Shown here one piece after another: positions 43,401-59,989 of a stretch of DNA of 64,000 nucleotides. A model generated the notes under the pieces. That model saw nothing but the letters and a program-made list of their open reading frames with translations, made no database searches and was not told the origin of the DNA. The position numbers and the translations under genes are program-made. The stretch lies in NCBI GenBank assembly GCA_000708835.1, contig DF236980.1, positions 62,001 through 126,000 on the forward strand, given 5' to 3'. How positions within the stretch are numbered: position 1 is the first letter of the stretch; each line of letters opens with the position of its first letter. This stretch comes from Klebsormidium nitens (Eukaryota; Streptophyta; Klebsormidiophyceae; Klebsormidiales; Klebsormidiaceae).

Positions 43401-46400
43401 CATTCATCGATAAGGGGCTTCAAATAATCAGATTCCTCTGCACCATCCAAAGAGAAGAAAAACAAGTCCTCATCACCTGGTGGAACCTCACTAGGTCTGG
43501 AGCCGCACTTGTGATCACAACCAGTAACAAACGAGAAGGACAACGAAAAGGACCGCACAATGACTTACCTCCATCTCGATGAGGTGCCCAATCATGGTCT
43601 CAGCAGGTATGAGTCCCTCTCTCAAAAAGTTTGACACGACGTCATCGACGCGGCGCCGCAGCACTGGGAAGCGCTGGAGCTCCAGGGTTTCACAGCGGTG
43701 CGAGATCTGCCAAAAGCAAGAGTAGGTCGCACTCATGAGCAGCAGAGGCAAGCAAACGCTTAAAAAAGTGGACGTGTTTTAGCTGGACGGAGGTCGATCT
43801 CAATCTCGCTGTGAAAAGCAAACGAGACGATAGTGGTTTGGAATACAGACCATGTAGCCATGATTGTGTGAGTGAAGGTAAACGTTGTGTGCATGTTTTG
43901 GACGTGCCCAGTCCGCAGGTAAAGTCGCAAACGTGCCCGCTCAACAGTGGTGAACTGATGGAGAATGTGGTAACGGCGAAAACATCATGATTCTCGACCT
44001 ATTAAGGGGATGATCCGTGAGCTCGGGGTTGAGCAGACGTAACGACCAGGGGAAGGACGTAGCTAACAATCTAAACCAGAGGGGATGCGCTATGCAAGCA
44101 CACCAGCCGAAGCCTGGACCGACCAGATCCACCTGTTCCCCGGGCTTTGACTCTGCTCAAACGCTTTTGTCTGTAGTGTTATGCAGTAAAACCGTCAGCA
44201 AAATAGACTTCAGGGCGAGGAGCTTTACCTTCACAAGCTCCTCATACACAAAGCGCGCACACTGCAGGGACGGCTCCAGCAGGCGAGCAATCTGCCTCCG
44301 GACGAGCATCTCGAACGGAACCTGGAACGAGACGGCAAAAGAAGCGGACAAGGTTGGTCGGACGCAATCAGCAGTTGGGACACCCATGCTGGGCACATCG
44401 TGAACTACTCCTGCGATTCGTCTATGTTAAGCACGTGCTTACAACGACCCGGTTCTAGGCTGATTGGAGAAGGAAAAATCAGGAGGCGGAAGCTAGAAAA
44501 GGCAATTCAAGGATCATAAGCAACTGACTCAACGTCAATCTGACAACTAAATGAACGTCCCACTCAAAATCTTCGGGTCTTTTGTACTAACGTGGCTCAA
44601 AAGATAGACAGCCAGGAGGAAGAGCGGTCCGTACCTCTGGCACAAAAAGAACGCTGCGCGGGCCTGTTGCATTCTGAATCGCCGTTCGGATGTCCTCATC
44701 CGAAAGATCGTCGCAGGGGTCGACATCCTGACAAGCAGCAAAAGGGTCAGGCTACGGTGCATGCTTTGTTGATTCAGGGAGCTGCAAGATCTTGATTCTA
44801 AGATACCTCGTCGGGTTGGAAGAGGGCAGCGTTTTAGCAACAAGGCCCGTCACGATTCTTGACTTCCAAGCTATCATTCTTAGCATCGAGAAATTGTTGG
44901 AAGAAGCGGCTCCAGACAAACCACAACGGGGTGTTGGTACGTTGACATAGCAAACGAGCACGGGATTGCAATTGCATGGGGATACCAGATGGATAAGTGA
45001 GGCCGACTATCAACGCCTCCTCTAATTACGGACGCAACTCGATGCAACACTATCAAAACTCACACAAGACATGTCGGTACAGGATCCTCCGTTCTAAAAT
45101 GTTAGACGCCCTTCGCCAGTCTCCCAGACAAAGAGACTCGCAGAAAGGCTCACCTCAAGACTCTTCACGAAGATCGCCTGGAATATATAATGGATGCGGG
45201 CCCCTCCAGATAACTCGTGAGTTGACATGTTCTCGTTTTTGCCATCCACAGTCTCTCCGAATGCTGCAAAAGACGAACATGATGTCAAAATCGCAGAGCC
45301 GTATTATCAGCACATCGTCTTCCTTCCACGCTTTGAAAGGGAGCTCTTCTTGCAAGTGAATAAACAATTGTGAATCATCCGACTCTGTCAACCAGAAAAC
45401 AGAAAGGAGCCGGCGAAACTTACACTTCGAGTACCGTGTGAGAATGTTGAGAAGAAGCGCGCCTTGGCCAGACTGCAGGCAACATGATCAGGAAAGTTAA
45501 GAGTAACTTCGGGAGGTTATCTCGCTTAGAAGCTTGTGGCATTGCATCCCTTGGACTCGTTTGTCTTTGTCAAGCAAAGGACGGATAGAAACAGCCACTG
45601 CTTCTCAGGCACGACTCAAGCAGCAACAAGATGAGGTTCTGTGCACCTACCTTGGACTCGGTGACCTCCCCGTACCCAACCAGTTCCTTCTGAAGCGTAA
45701 CAATCTGGGCGTTGATGCGTGCCCGAAGATCCGGTAGGATCGACTGAATGTGCTTGACAAGTATCTGCGAGGTTCAACCAGAGCAGGTCAACGACCTCCT
45801 CCACAACTGAAAAGCCTTCGCTTTTTTCAAGGAAACAACTCTGAGCTTGAACTGAAACACATTGAAAGCCTTGATGTTCTCGACAGGCAGGAGATAAAGA
45901 TGAGAAGTCGGTCAAGCAAAGCGATGTCGAACAATTTAACAAGGTTGCGCGGAGACATACCGCGTTCAGCTTGAGTGCGAGTTGCTGGATTCCGCAGCGG
46001 TCGGCGAGACTATGGTACACCTGCACAAGGACAAGGCATCAGACCCTGTGTCTAACGAAGATATCGGGATTGAAGCAGCGACGAGAGAGCACAACCTGGC
46101 TGCCAAAATCGTACCTACCAGAACGAAGGAGGTCTGAACAGGAACAAACTATGCAAACCTTTCCGAATCCTCAATCCAGAAATACCTCACCGGTCGGCTC
46201 CTGAAAAACTGCTCTTCATAAGACACGGCATCACGGATGCTCTTGTTAGAGTTGATGTCCTGCAAACGAAGATACCATACATTAAGCCATGGTCTTCTAA
46301 CAATTGAAGCTGTGAGTGGCATCTGCAAGAAACCAGCCAGTCGAAGCCAGCGGTGAAAACGCCAAGAGCTCGTGTGTGAAGAAACTGTTCTTGTTACCAC

Positions 46401-48161
46401 TTTTGCACACATACGGACCCTTGACCATTTTATATTCTGAAGGCCCGCTATCTTCACTGATAAGCCCAAAACTCGTCATCTATGGTTTTAAGAATGTTCA
46501 GAAAAACGCACCTCTTGGCTGCGGTTCACGACCCCAATGTATCCAAGCTTCAAAGGCACGACACTCCCCAAAAGGATGTTACGCGCGTCCGTGCCCCGGT
46601 CCATGATATCAAGCTGCACAGGGTGAAGAGGATTGTGGCATCAAACATACAATGACTACAGATGTTTATCACTTGCAGCAATGCGAGGGCTAACATGCAA
46701 AACTATTGGCGCCTGAAGATCAAACACTTCGCAACAACAGAGGCCTGATCTTCCAATGTACGTCCATTCGGCCAGCCTTTGCGCAGATTGAAGTGCTCTC
46801 ACCTTTGTAATAACGCCGATCGTCCTGGAACCTGTAAAAGCACGAAGATGCAGTACAAGAATAAGCCTTTGAAAATTGCTGGATGCCTGATCGACTGTCA
46901 CAGTAGCACCCAGGATGCGAAAAATCTTACTCGCAGACCAGACACCACCAGCAATGCGTGTGTGGATTCGCGAAGAATCTCCGGTTCTAATAAAAACCAT
47001 AGAGAAGGCTCACCGTCAGGATCAGCAATCCGCGCTATTTGCAGGGCATCCGAGTTTGACAGATCCGCATTGGCAGGGGAAACGGCCAGGATCAAGCACG
47101 TCGAGTGTTTGATGTAGGACAGGACCATGGTCCGAATGCGGGCCTCAATGTCTGTTGGCTGATCCCCAGTTGGCACTTTCGTGATGCCTGGCAGGTCTAC
47201 TAGAGTAATGTTGAGCTGCAAACACAGTAGCATCACCAGTAATCAGCGTCCGCCTAAGCGGTCTGCATGAAGTACTTTTTGGACCTAGGAAAAGGTGCAA
47301 CTCTCAAAGCTTCAGCGTCCTCAAAAGCAATGTTGCAGTGAAGTGCTTGGATGCTGCCTTCTGATTCGCCGAAAAGTCTCACCCAAGAAAAGTGGGTCAA
47401 CATTCATGATCAATGTTGCTGTCCATAGAGCAGACAAAAGTCTTCTAGGGTTCAGATGGACATACCACGTTTGGTGAAAAGATCTTCAGCCGAATCTGCT
47501 TTTCAGAGATGCCTCTGTTCACGCCACTCTCCCTGTCTGTCTCAGCCTGCATGAAGAAGTGGTGTCCTTAAACTTCCTGGAGATTGCCGACATGTGGTCT
47601 TCTCGGGCAAAGAATGGGCTCAGGAATCTATTAACGGCACAGTTTCATAACCAGTGCTGTGAGCAATCTTGCAAATATCAGAGTACTATTGGATCTTATA
47701 CTTGCAATAAGGGCCTGCTCAATGCACCGTACCTGTATCTCTTTCCGAATTGCTCCGAAGTCTGTGAATCGTCTGCCAGGGAGATGCAGAAACTCTCCCC
47801 ATTCCGCCACATCTCCTGCCCTGTCTGCATGCTCTCTCCGAACAGTCTGTACCAGTTGCAGTACAAGGGGTCGACGGGTACAGATGTCTTGACCCCTTGG
47901 CAAGAAGTCGCGACCAACTAGAGCTTCCAAGACGCTTGATTTCCCGCTGCTCTGACTACCAACGACAGCCACTTGAGGGAGATCAATGCTGGCAGCACCC
48001 GTTCCAAGCTGAGCGAATATGTCCTGAAGTTTGTTGACTAGAGGAATAACGGACTGGCCAAGGAAAGCGATTTGAGGCGCAGCTGGGGATGCGACAGAAG
48101 CATGAGAAGCTGTGTGTTGAGGAGAGGCGGCCGGCGACTGCGTCACAGCTGGCTGCGCCAT
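40495..48161 (-). CDS. DRP3: Dynamin-related protein 3 (mitochondrial/peroxisomal fission)
   Basis: This large GTPase self-assembles around mitochondria and peroxisomes and drives their fission. Nineteen exons give 801 residues, the usual DRP3 length: 48161-47733, 47546-47466, 47215-47014, 46831-46803, 46613-46512, 46259-46191, 46020-45961, 45764-45651, 45472-45424, 45263-45154, 44727-44635, 44321-44229, 43706-43569, 43128-43042, 42431-42380, 42192-42050, 41605-41459, 41156-41104 and 40849-40495. The GTPase domain has GSQSSGKSS (68-76), DLPG (177-180) and TKLD (246-249, spanning an exon border). The middle domain follows. A Ser-rich variable loop and GGWGITSIF precede the GED ([20 protein letters not shown]). 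No PH or proline-rich SH3-binding domain is present, which separates it from classical dynamins. Exon 4 is only 29 nt. It is head-to-head with the next gene. Confidence 0.96.
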
Positions 48162-48830
48162 TTTGCATCCGGTAAGGATGGAAAATTTCGCTTGTCAGGA
48201 TGGGCAAAATGCTGATACAGTCAGAGACAAATCAGAATATCCAGCTTGATCCAAAAGACCAGACCACGAAGGCCGTTCCAAGCCAGACGGCAACTACGCG
48301 ACAGCCACACTGATATGCTCCAGAATTTCTGTCTGCCACAGGATGGCTCAACTAACGTGCTGTGACAGAACCATGCGAACAGGTGCCCGAAGGGTGCGAC
48401 ACTCTGGACTCTCGAGAGCTAGGAGCTCATGCAATTTGATCTGCAATGCCAGCGAAGGCGGCGTCCACCACCTCTTTCACGTGACTCAATGCGAGCAGTC
48501 TAGATGACGGTCTTGGCCTGAGTGAGCGCCGCGGCCCGCCTCATCGACTCTTTCAACGTTGAAATCTTGTAGTGGTTACCGGTACCTACTTCTGCCCGGG
48601 AGTCTCTGTGCCACAGTTAATCTAACCTGCCCAACCCTGCCTGAACCTCGCTTATCCGTGGGCAAACTGGATAGGTAGGTTTCCAAATTAACCCGACAGC
48701 TGATCAGCAGGAGAAGTGGCCCGGGGAGAACAGGTTGCGTAGCTGAATCTAATCAACGAAAACCTTTCCAAACCTCGGCGGGGCGACGCGGGGCGGGCCC
48801 GCGCGCGATCTGCCATTATATCTCGTTTTG
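48162..48830. other. divergent promoter region
   Basis: This region lies between the start of the dynamin gene and the start of the unrecognised plus-strand gene. It includes a GC-rich stretch (gggcgacgcggggcgggccc) just before the plus-strand ATG, which suits a CpG-type core promoter. No named site is certain. Confidence 0.4.
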
Positions 48831-50566
48831 ATGCAGCCTTGCAAATTTGCTTTGGCGCCTGTGGGCGCAGCGACCCTGCTGCGTTTGACACGCAACCACG
48901 CTATTTCCAGCAACAGCTTTCTGCCTCAACTCTCAAGCACGTGAAGCTCGACATAAGCTCGCTTTGCATAATCAAAATCACAAGTCTAGAAAATATTTCG
49001 TCAAACATTAGGTGGTACAGAAGTGCTGAAGCTTTGCAAGCTTGAACGTACCCCTTGCAACAGAATGGGAGTTCTGACACCAGGTAGATTCGACTTCACC
49101 ATCTAGCATTCAGTAGTCAAAGTCGGGATATGGTGCAAAAGCGAGTGCAGCATGCAAGCGCTCCATCGAAACCTGCAGATACCGTCCCGGTCGTTAGTTA
49201 AAACGAACTCTGCTTCACCATCAACGTTTTTCGGCTCATCAGAGTCGGCAAATTTTTAATCTCATCTTCTGGCGCCCCAAGTAGACAAACAACCGAAGCC
49301 TGCAACCTGCAGCCAGTTATCCACTCAGAAAGCTCTCGATTGGTGGTGCTTCACACAGCTTTCTACTTTGGCGTTGTTTGAAAGTAGTGATTCAATAGTA
49401 GAGCAAGGACCAGAAGAACACGGAAAATCTTCGTGAAGATTTTTGGAGCTGGTCAATGTCACAATAGGAATCTCATCTTGTCATATTGCTTTAAAAACAA
49501 TTCTCCTGATCAAACAGTTCTAACGTCGTGGTTGCGTGGACCGATATTATGCACCTACATGAAGAACTCGTGAGATACGGCGAGGTGGAACTATGTAAGA
49601 TCTGGGAGCCGGGACTTCATGGTTTTTGCAGTCGAAGATTTTCGCAACGACTAGAGATGGATGACATAGTGTGGGGTACCGAAAATCCTGTTCTACTATC
49701 TCTGAGAAAAGCACACTTTCAAAATGCGATGCGACTGCAAACCTCATCGATACGACTACTGCTGCCTATCACTGCAGCAAAGCAGATACTGTAAGGCCTG
49801 CTGGGGCTATCTGTAACTCTTACAAATGTTATGTTCGACCAATTCTATCATTGCTGGGCTAGTAAGCGACTTTCCAATGCCAACACCTTTCCGATACCTG
49901 ACTGTGTATGAACAATCCTGCTGGCAAGCAAGATGCAAGAACCAACTTATTAAGGAACAAGGGAGCATTCTTTCAAAGTTTGTTAAAAGTCTTTCAACAG
50001 ATGAGCATTGGAACCAGTGCTGTGAAATATCATCTTAATTTTCATTCGCTCGTTGCATTCCTTACAGCGAAGGAGAACGCCAAGAGGAGGAAAGCTGAGG
50101 CAAGGAAAAGGAGGGTGGCGAACTACCTCAACAGCTTCAATTGCTGGTATGCAGACATGGACAAGGCCTCGTGTTGATTTTTGCACCTGACATCAGAGAA
50201 AACACAGACGTCACTCTCGTTTTGTCAAAGTTTCTGATTGCGTTGCTTTTAGGTGAACGTGTCCCTTTGGTCACGTGTGTATCTCCGCTAATGTTGAGCA
50301 TGTAACTCTATGCAGGAACGGGTGCCTCGGCAGAAAGCTCAAAGAGGAAAAAGAAAACGGAGATATGGTGTACCACGAGTTGCAATCATTGAAAGCATGT
50401 GCAAATCAGGTCTTCCTAACACTGATTGTGAGAGTTCACTAAGTCGCATTCAGAAAAAGAAAGCTTGAAGTTGCAGGATAGGATATCCAACAGCTTGTTA
50501 AAGGACACGAAATTTTTAAACAGCTCGTCAGGGCCCGCTACTCAAGGCGAAGGCGTTTCTGTATAA
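48831..50566 (+). CDS. Unrecognised six-exon basic protein, 178 residues
   Basis: I do not recognise this family. Six exons join in phase and total 537 nt: 48831-48940, 49313-49432, 49632-49675, 50068-50146, 50316-50409 and 50477-50566. The N terminus (MQPCKFALAPVGAATLLRLTR) has Arg and hydrophobic residues without acidic ones, as in an organelle presequence. The middle has QKALDWWCFTQLSTLALFES, then a short RRFSQRLEMDDIVW, then a strongly basic helix KENAKRRKAEARKRRVANYL. The C terminus contains KLKEEKENGDM and ends SSSGPATQGEGVSV. The donor of exon 3 (gtaccg) is weak. Supporting the model are phase agreement across five introns and its place in a spacer otherwise too long for the head-to-head layout. 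The last three exons are the most convincing. Confidence 0.42.
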
Positions 50567-51771
50567 GCATCATTGACGGGGAGATTGTCCCGAGGTTTGG
50601 AGGTTGCTCTTGCTCCTTTTCCAGTATCTGTGGTGTTAGGGTCTAAGAAGCCTCGTTTGATCAGTTCATCACACGACTGATTTGGCACAAGGAGAACGCA
50701 GGGATGAAAGGGACTTCGAATGATCTAATAGTGGATGGCATACTGGAAGTTACTCGGGCAGCTTCCGAGGCCTTTGCATGCGTGCCAAGCAAGCTGCCTT
50801 TATTGCGTCAAGCATATCAGTCCCTGCGCTCCCAGGAGTCTGGTCTACTATAGTCTACTCGAGACACGGTGAAAACTTCAACTGGAAGAAGAGGTCCGGC
50901 ATATCCTCCGTCATATGCCAGAGATCTCAAGCAGTCGGCTTCCGCAATCACGTGGCTGCATGACTTTTGAGGTCCAATTGCATATATATCGTTCAAGCCC
51001 AATAAAGCCCAAGCATGCGCGTCGGGCCAGTTTGCAGCCAGCATCTGCAACCTACTAGATATACATACTTCCGCACTCGGCGTGCGCGCTGTTTCCCTGT
51101 TCCCCTTGGTTGGCCACATGCCCGGCCGAAAGTACGCGGAATCGAGCTAGCGACCAATGTTTGTTGGGCCGCCCCATGGGATCTGATCGAGTCCCATGTG
51201 ACGACGAATCGCGACCCCCTCATGCAACGAACATATGGCAGATGCAGTCATGGCCGCGAACGGCCGGCCGGTGAGACACCAGAACTTTGACAATAACGCG
51301 ATCCAAACCATTGGATTTGTTGATCGGATAACTGCCGTTTAAAAGGCGCGCGCCAAAACGACCTCCGGCCGGCCATTGTGACTCGCCGGGCCATGTACAG
51401 ATTTGCCGCGCAGTCCGCTTGATTGCGAAGCCACATGAGATCGACCATGCAACACTCACATTCACATGTCATTGCATGGATCCGCGGGATCATCAAGTCC
51501 TCTTCTTCTATACTAGAAAGAAGAATGCCATTTGCATTGACGGCATGCTCATGCAAGGCTTAGCCTAGGTATACACGGTCATCGTGACAGCAAACGGGAA
51601 ACACAGTGCCTCACGATGAAGCTCCCCTAAACGATCCGCCGGCAGAAAGCGCCTAGGCAAACCGGAATCGTGCTAAGAAGTTCGACCCATGCAACGGCCT
51701 AGAGGAAACCGGCTCTTGGCACTACTCAATTGCAACACGAATTGCAATCCGGTATACCCAATCAAGGTTCA
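50567..51771. other. intergenic spacer between convergent genes
   Basis: This spacer lies between the unrecognised plus-strand gene and the last exon of NKAP. Short open frames overlap on both strands without splice support. Nothing else was recognised. Confidence 0.45.
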
Positions 51772-56508
<4,737 letters not shown>

Positions 56509-56962
56509 GCCAGACAAACCAGGCAGCGGCCACGTCCCTGACTTTATTGAATCCCTTCTCTCCAGCTTGTGTTCTACCTTTGCTGACCGCCAGCTTGCGC
56601 AATTCTGCCATTCACGGCGAGTTTGCGGCAGCCGTATGCTTAACCGGTTTTCCACCAAACCTAGTTGTGGGCTCGTAAGACCTCGGGTTTCGTAACCAAA
56701 GACACAAACCCTTCTGGCGAACTGGCTAGCAGCAAGCAGCCAAACAAAGCAGCGAACTCTCTTGCACTGGTGGCTGCTGTGCCAGATCGAGGCACATTGT
56801 CATCGAAGACTAGTTGTGAGGCGCTGGCATTGGCAAAAGTGCCAAAGCAAGGGGATCAGGAAACGCTTTCCAGGTTCATAGCAAGAGGGGATTGCCTCAG
56901 CAACAATCAGAGAGGGGCCGGACGCAAAGTAGCCTTCAGCTGCTCTCCGAGGGCGGCCTGGT
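56509..56962. other. divergent promoter region
   Basis: About 450 bp separate the start codons of NKAP (minus) and the MTATP6-like gene (plus). Both 5' untranslated regions and promoters should be here. No specific element was recognised. Confidence 0.4.
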
Positions 56963-57204
56963 ATGGCAGTCGAAAAGGTCCCTGTTCTCGGCCGCCCTCT
57001 GGGCCAGTTGGCATTTGCGGAGGCAAAGAGGAACTGGCCATTCATGCTCGGGTTTGCAGTCACATTGACGGGAGTCGTACAGTTGTCCTTGGCGCTTCCA
57101 AGTGAGCTCATCTCCGTCCTTGCCGCTAGTGCATTCTGATCTGCTGTCTGCAGGTAGAAGAAGGGTTACTGGCGAGATTTCAAGGAGTACACTTGCCGGA
57201 CTAG
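56963..57204 (+). CDS. MTATP6: MTATP6-like 6 kDa subunit of mitochondrial ATP synthase
   Basis: This is a small single-span protein of the plant mitochondrial F1Fo ATP synthase membrane part. Exon 1 (56963-57101) starts MAVEKVPVLGRPLGQ and contains AKRNWPFMLGFAVTLTGVV, which matches the family's core of a basic KRNWPF turn followed by one membrane helix. Exon 2 (57158-57204) supplies a short hydrophilic tail ending in Asp, giving 61 residues. The acceptor at 57157 (gtag) was chosen because it yields a tail of family length. The stronger-looking cag four bases upstream would add a longer tail with another hydrophobic stretch. The core match is good; the C terminus is uncertain. The gene is too short to stand out as an open frame. 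Confidence 0.6.
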
Positions 57205-59989
57205 GTTTTGCATACTTTCTGAATCTTTTGCTGAGAGGAAGGAACCCCGCCCTCCTGTTGTAAGATCCTTGGAAAAAGAAATTCGACGTATTTTCTTGGT
57301 CTCCTGCGCGGTGGTGAGTCTCTGTTGTGGTTTTGAAGAACACATAACTGGTGAGACTTGTTCTGCATGTCTGCAAAAGGCTGCAGATTACGTCAAGCTG
57401 AAGCCTTATGTTATGGCCTCTTCTCTGAAGATAGCATCCCTTAAGTCGGAGCCACTAAGAGGAGAAAAGCAATCAACCCTCTGAGTGAAGGGCCTCCAAT
57501 CTTGGACCTGAAACCCTAATTCAATCCTACAACTGCATGAATCAAGTTGCATGCAATTGCAATCACCAAAGTCTCTGCTGTAATCTCCTGCGGTTTTCCC
57601 TTTAAATGTAGCTTTTGTGGTGTGTCTTCAGAGACAAAGAGCGCGCTTTGTATTGTCTCAAAGTGTCATTCTGCTTGAGGTTCAAGTGGTGTTGCTACGC
57701 TTATGATCATTGACACTCGCTGCACCACTTCCTTATGGCCACCATAGCACCTCCGTAAAATGTGGCCGGCTCAAATATCTTCGTCCTGCTGGTTGACAAA
57801 ATCTAACTTCCGTTTCTTCCATGCTGAGAAAGAGCATTTGGATAGCCTTTGATGTGGCAAATTCCCCTTGTCTGCTGAACTCAACCATATGGAGCTGTTT
57901 CTTGGGCCACTTTCTTCTGGAAGAGAAGCACAATTTGTCGAGAAGGTCCTATTGCAAGAGCTCCTATCGCGAAGCTCAGAGCTCCTGAGCATGACTCTCA
58001 GGCTTTTGAGATTTGAGTTCAGTACTTTTCAAGATGGGGCTTTCCGCATTTGAATTTACGTTGGCATGGGGTTCGTAACCAAAGGTTGTGGAAGGAACCA
58101 AGTTGAGGACGTTTCTGATCACTGCAGAGCTTTTCCGATTTGAACAGAGCGGCGTCCTGACATCTCCCTGATGCTTTCTTTCTGCAGAGGATGCTGCCCA
58201 GAAGAGTCCGTTTGTCAACCCAAATGCACACCGATGAGTAACCAAGTTGCTGTTCAAGGAGCGGCTAGATTATTTGACGGAGCTGTGTAAGTTTTTGAGC
58301 ACCAGCAGAATGGAACGGTCAAATTTGACAGTCCCCACTTTGCCTGGACTGACCTGCTTCATATCCATTTTGAGCAAGCTAAGGCTTCCGTGGCCCTAGT
58401 GTGTCCCTAGTATGGACACTCCTGCTTGATTCAAAAAGAACGTTTGAAACAAGCAACGACCTAAGAATCATCATGAACGTTAACTGGTTCTTCGTAAGTC
58501 AATACCAAGATTGAAGTTTGTTGTCAGTGTTCCTTCTGATGCACATGAGCTCTGAACACATTGCGTTTTTGGCCAATGGTAATTAGTCACTCGGTGCAGT
58601 ATTTCGAGCTCATCTGCAATGACACGCCTCAGCTGATCCCGGCTATCAATAAGGCAGCAAACAGCACCTACCTCACCTTTCATGCACATTGTCTGATATT
58701 TCTAGACGGTGGCGGCCGCGAGCTACGTCGGTTCATTGTTGCCGCCGGTAGCATGGACATCATCAAATCACTGTGCGTGACATGGTGCATCGTAAGAGAA
58801 ACGAGTGATAATGATCAGTGAATTCATGGCGACTGACTCACTCATCACCGAGCACACTATATACAAGCGCGTATATGCTGAGTCCATGCATGCTCGACAT
58901 CCATTGCATGTGGCGCGGCAATCGAGAGAATCGACTCAGAATGCAGTTGAATGTTACACAAAGAACTTACTGAAAGAGCAAATATTTCTGAGCGGCCCCA
59001 AGCTACTGATTCGAGGCCGGCTTGATTGCAGCTTTATAACAGACGTATCTACACTCATATTGCACACTGCTCCTCGACAGACATGTTTACAATCATGTGC
59101 TTAATCAATTTCGGGCATACGAACTTCAAAGGGACCAGTTATGCTTATCCGCCAGCCGGGCCCTAAAAGCATGACTGGAATCCGACAACATCAGCGCATT
59201 CATGTACGCGACGATTGATCGGTGAGTAACACATGCACTTCAATCGTGCTCGTCCAACATTTATCTATCTACTCCGAGCACTACGATCCTCAACAACTAG
59301 CTGTCCAATATACCTCACCCGGCGCATTTGCAACCGTCCTTCTCAACCTCTAAAAGGTTAAAAGCTATTCGACCAGAGTTCACCGCACAGACGACTATCT
59401 CCAGACTCGTTTCCATCAACTCAACTCTAGCTACCTACTTGATACACAGGGGGCTAACCTACCAAGATCAGCAATCTAATCGTACAGGGCTGCTTTGCAT
59501 TGCTACACACGAGTGCCAGAATGTCTGGAGCTGCCAAGCGATCCCTCAGGCAGGATGTCGTCTGTGTAGAGTACACTGTTCACCTGAAGGGATTCGCGCC
59601 CGGCTTGCCTTTGACCCAACCTAGTCAGTCCGTCCGCTCTGAAGCTCTCAACAACTTTCTATGTAAAAACACTCCCCGGGCGCCCTTATTTGACCTGTTC
59701 CCGTCGAATGCCGTTTCGGGGGGAGCAATTTCTATGACAATCCCGACCCCCCTCCTTTTCCCCCGGGGCCTGGTTTGACTATTCCCCTCACAAGATCGTC
59801 TCAGCGGGCGCAGCCAAAACCTCCTGAGACTGACAAACAATCTATAAGTTATGCGGGCGCCAAGCGGGGCCCAGAATTATTTCACAGTGAATGCGGCGGG
59901 GGGGCTCCTGCTGGGCGTTCGTTGCCCCCCCGTGTCGATTACCTCGCGGCAATCTGTAAACCTGATCTCGCACTGGGCGACGTGGCCCT
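57205..59989. other. intergenic spacer between convergent genes
   Basis: This 2.8 kb between the MTATP6-like gene and the SAP30-like gene holds only short frames (for example 57868-58053 and 57269-57484) without domain or splice support. There is a C-rich, pyrimidine-rich stretch near 59735-59770. No RNA gene or repeat was recognised. Confidence 0.5.

Noticed and set aside
57269-57484. 71-residue plus-strand open frame
   Set aside because: It overlaps sequence after the MTATP6-like stop and shows no domain, and no phase-consistent exon chain was found.
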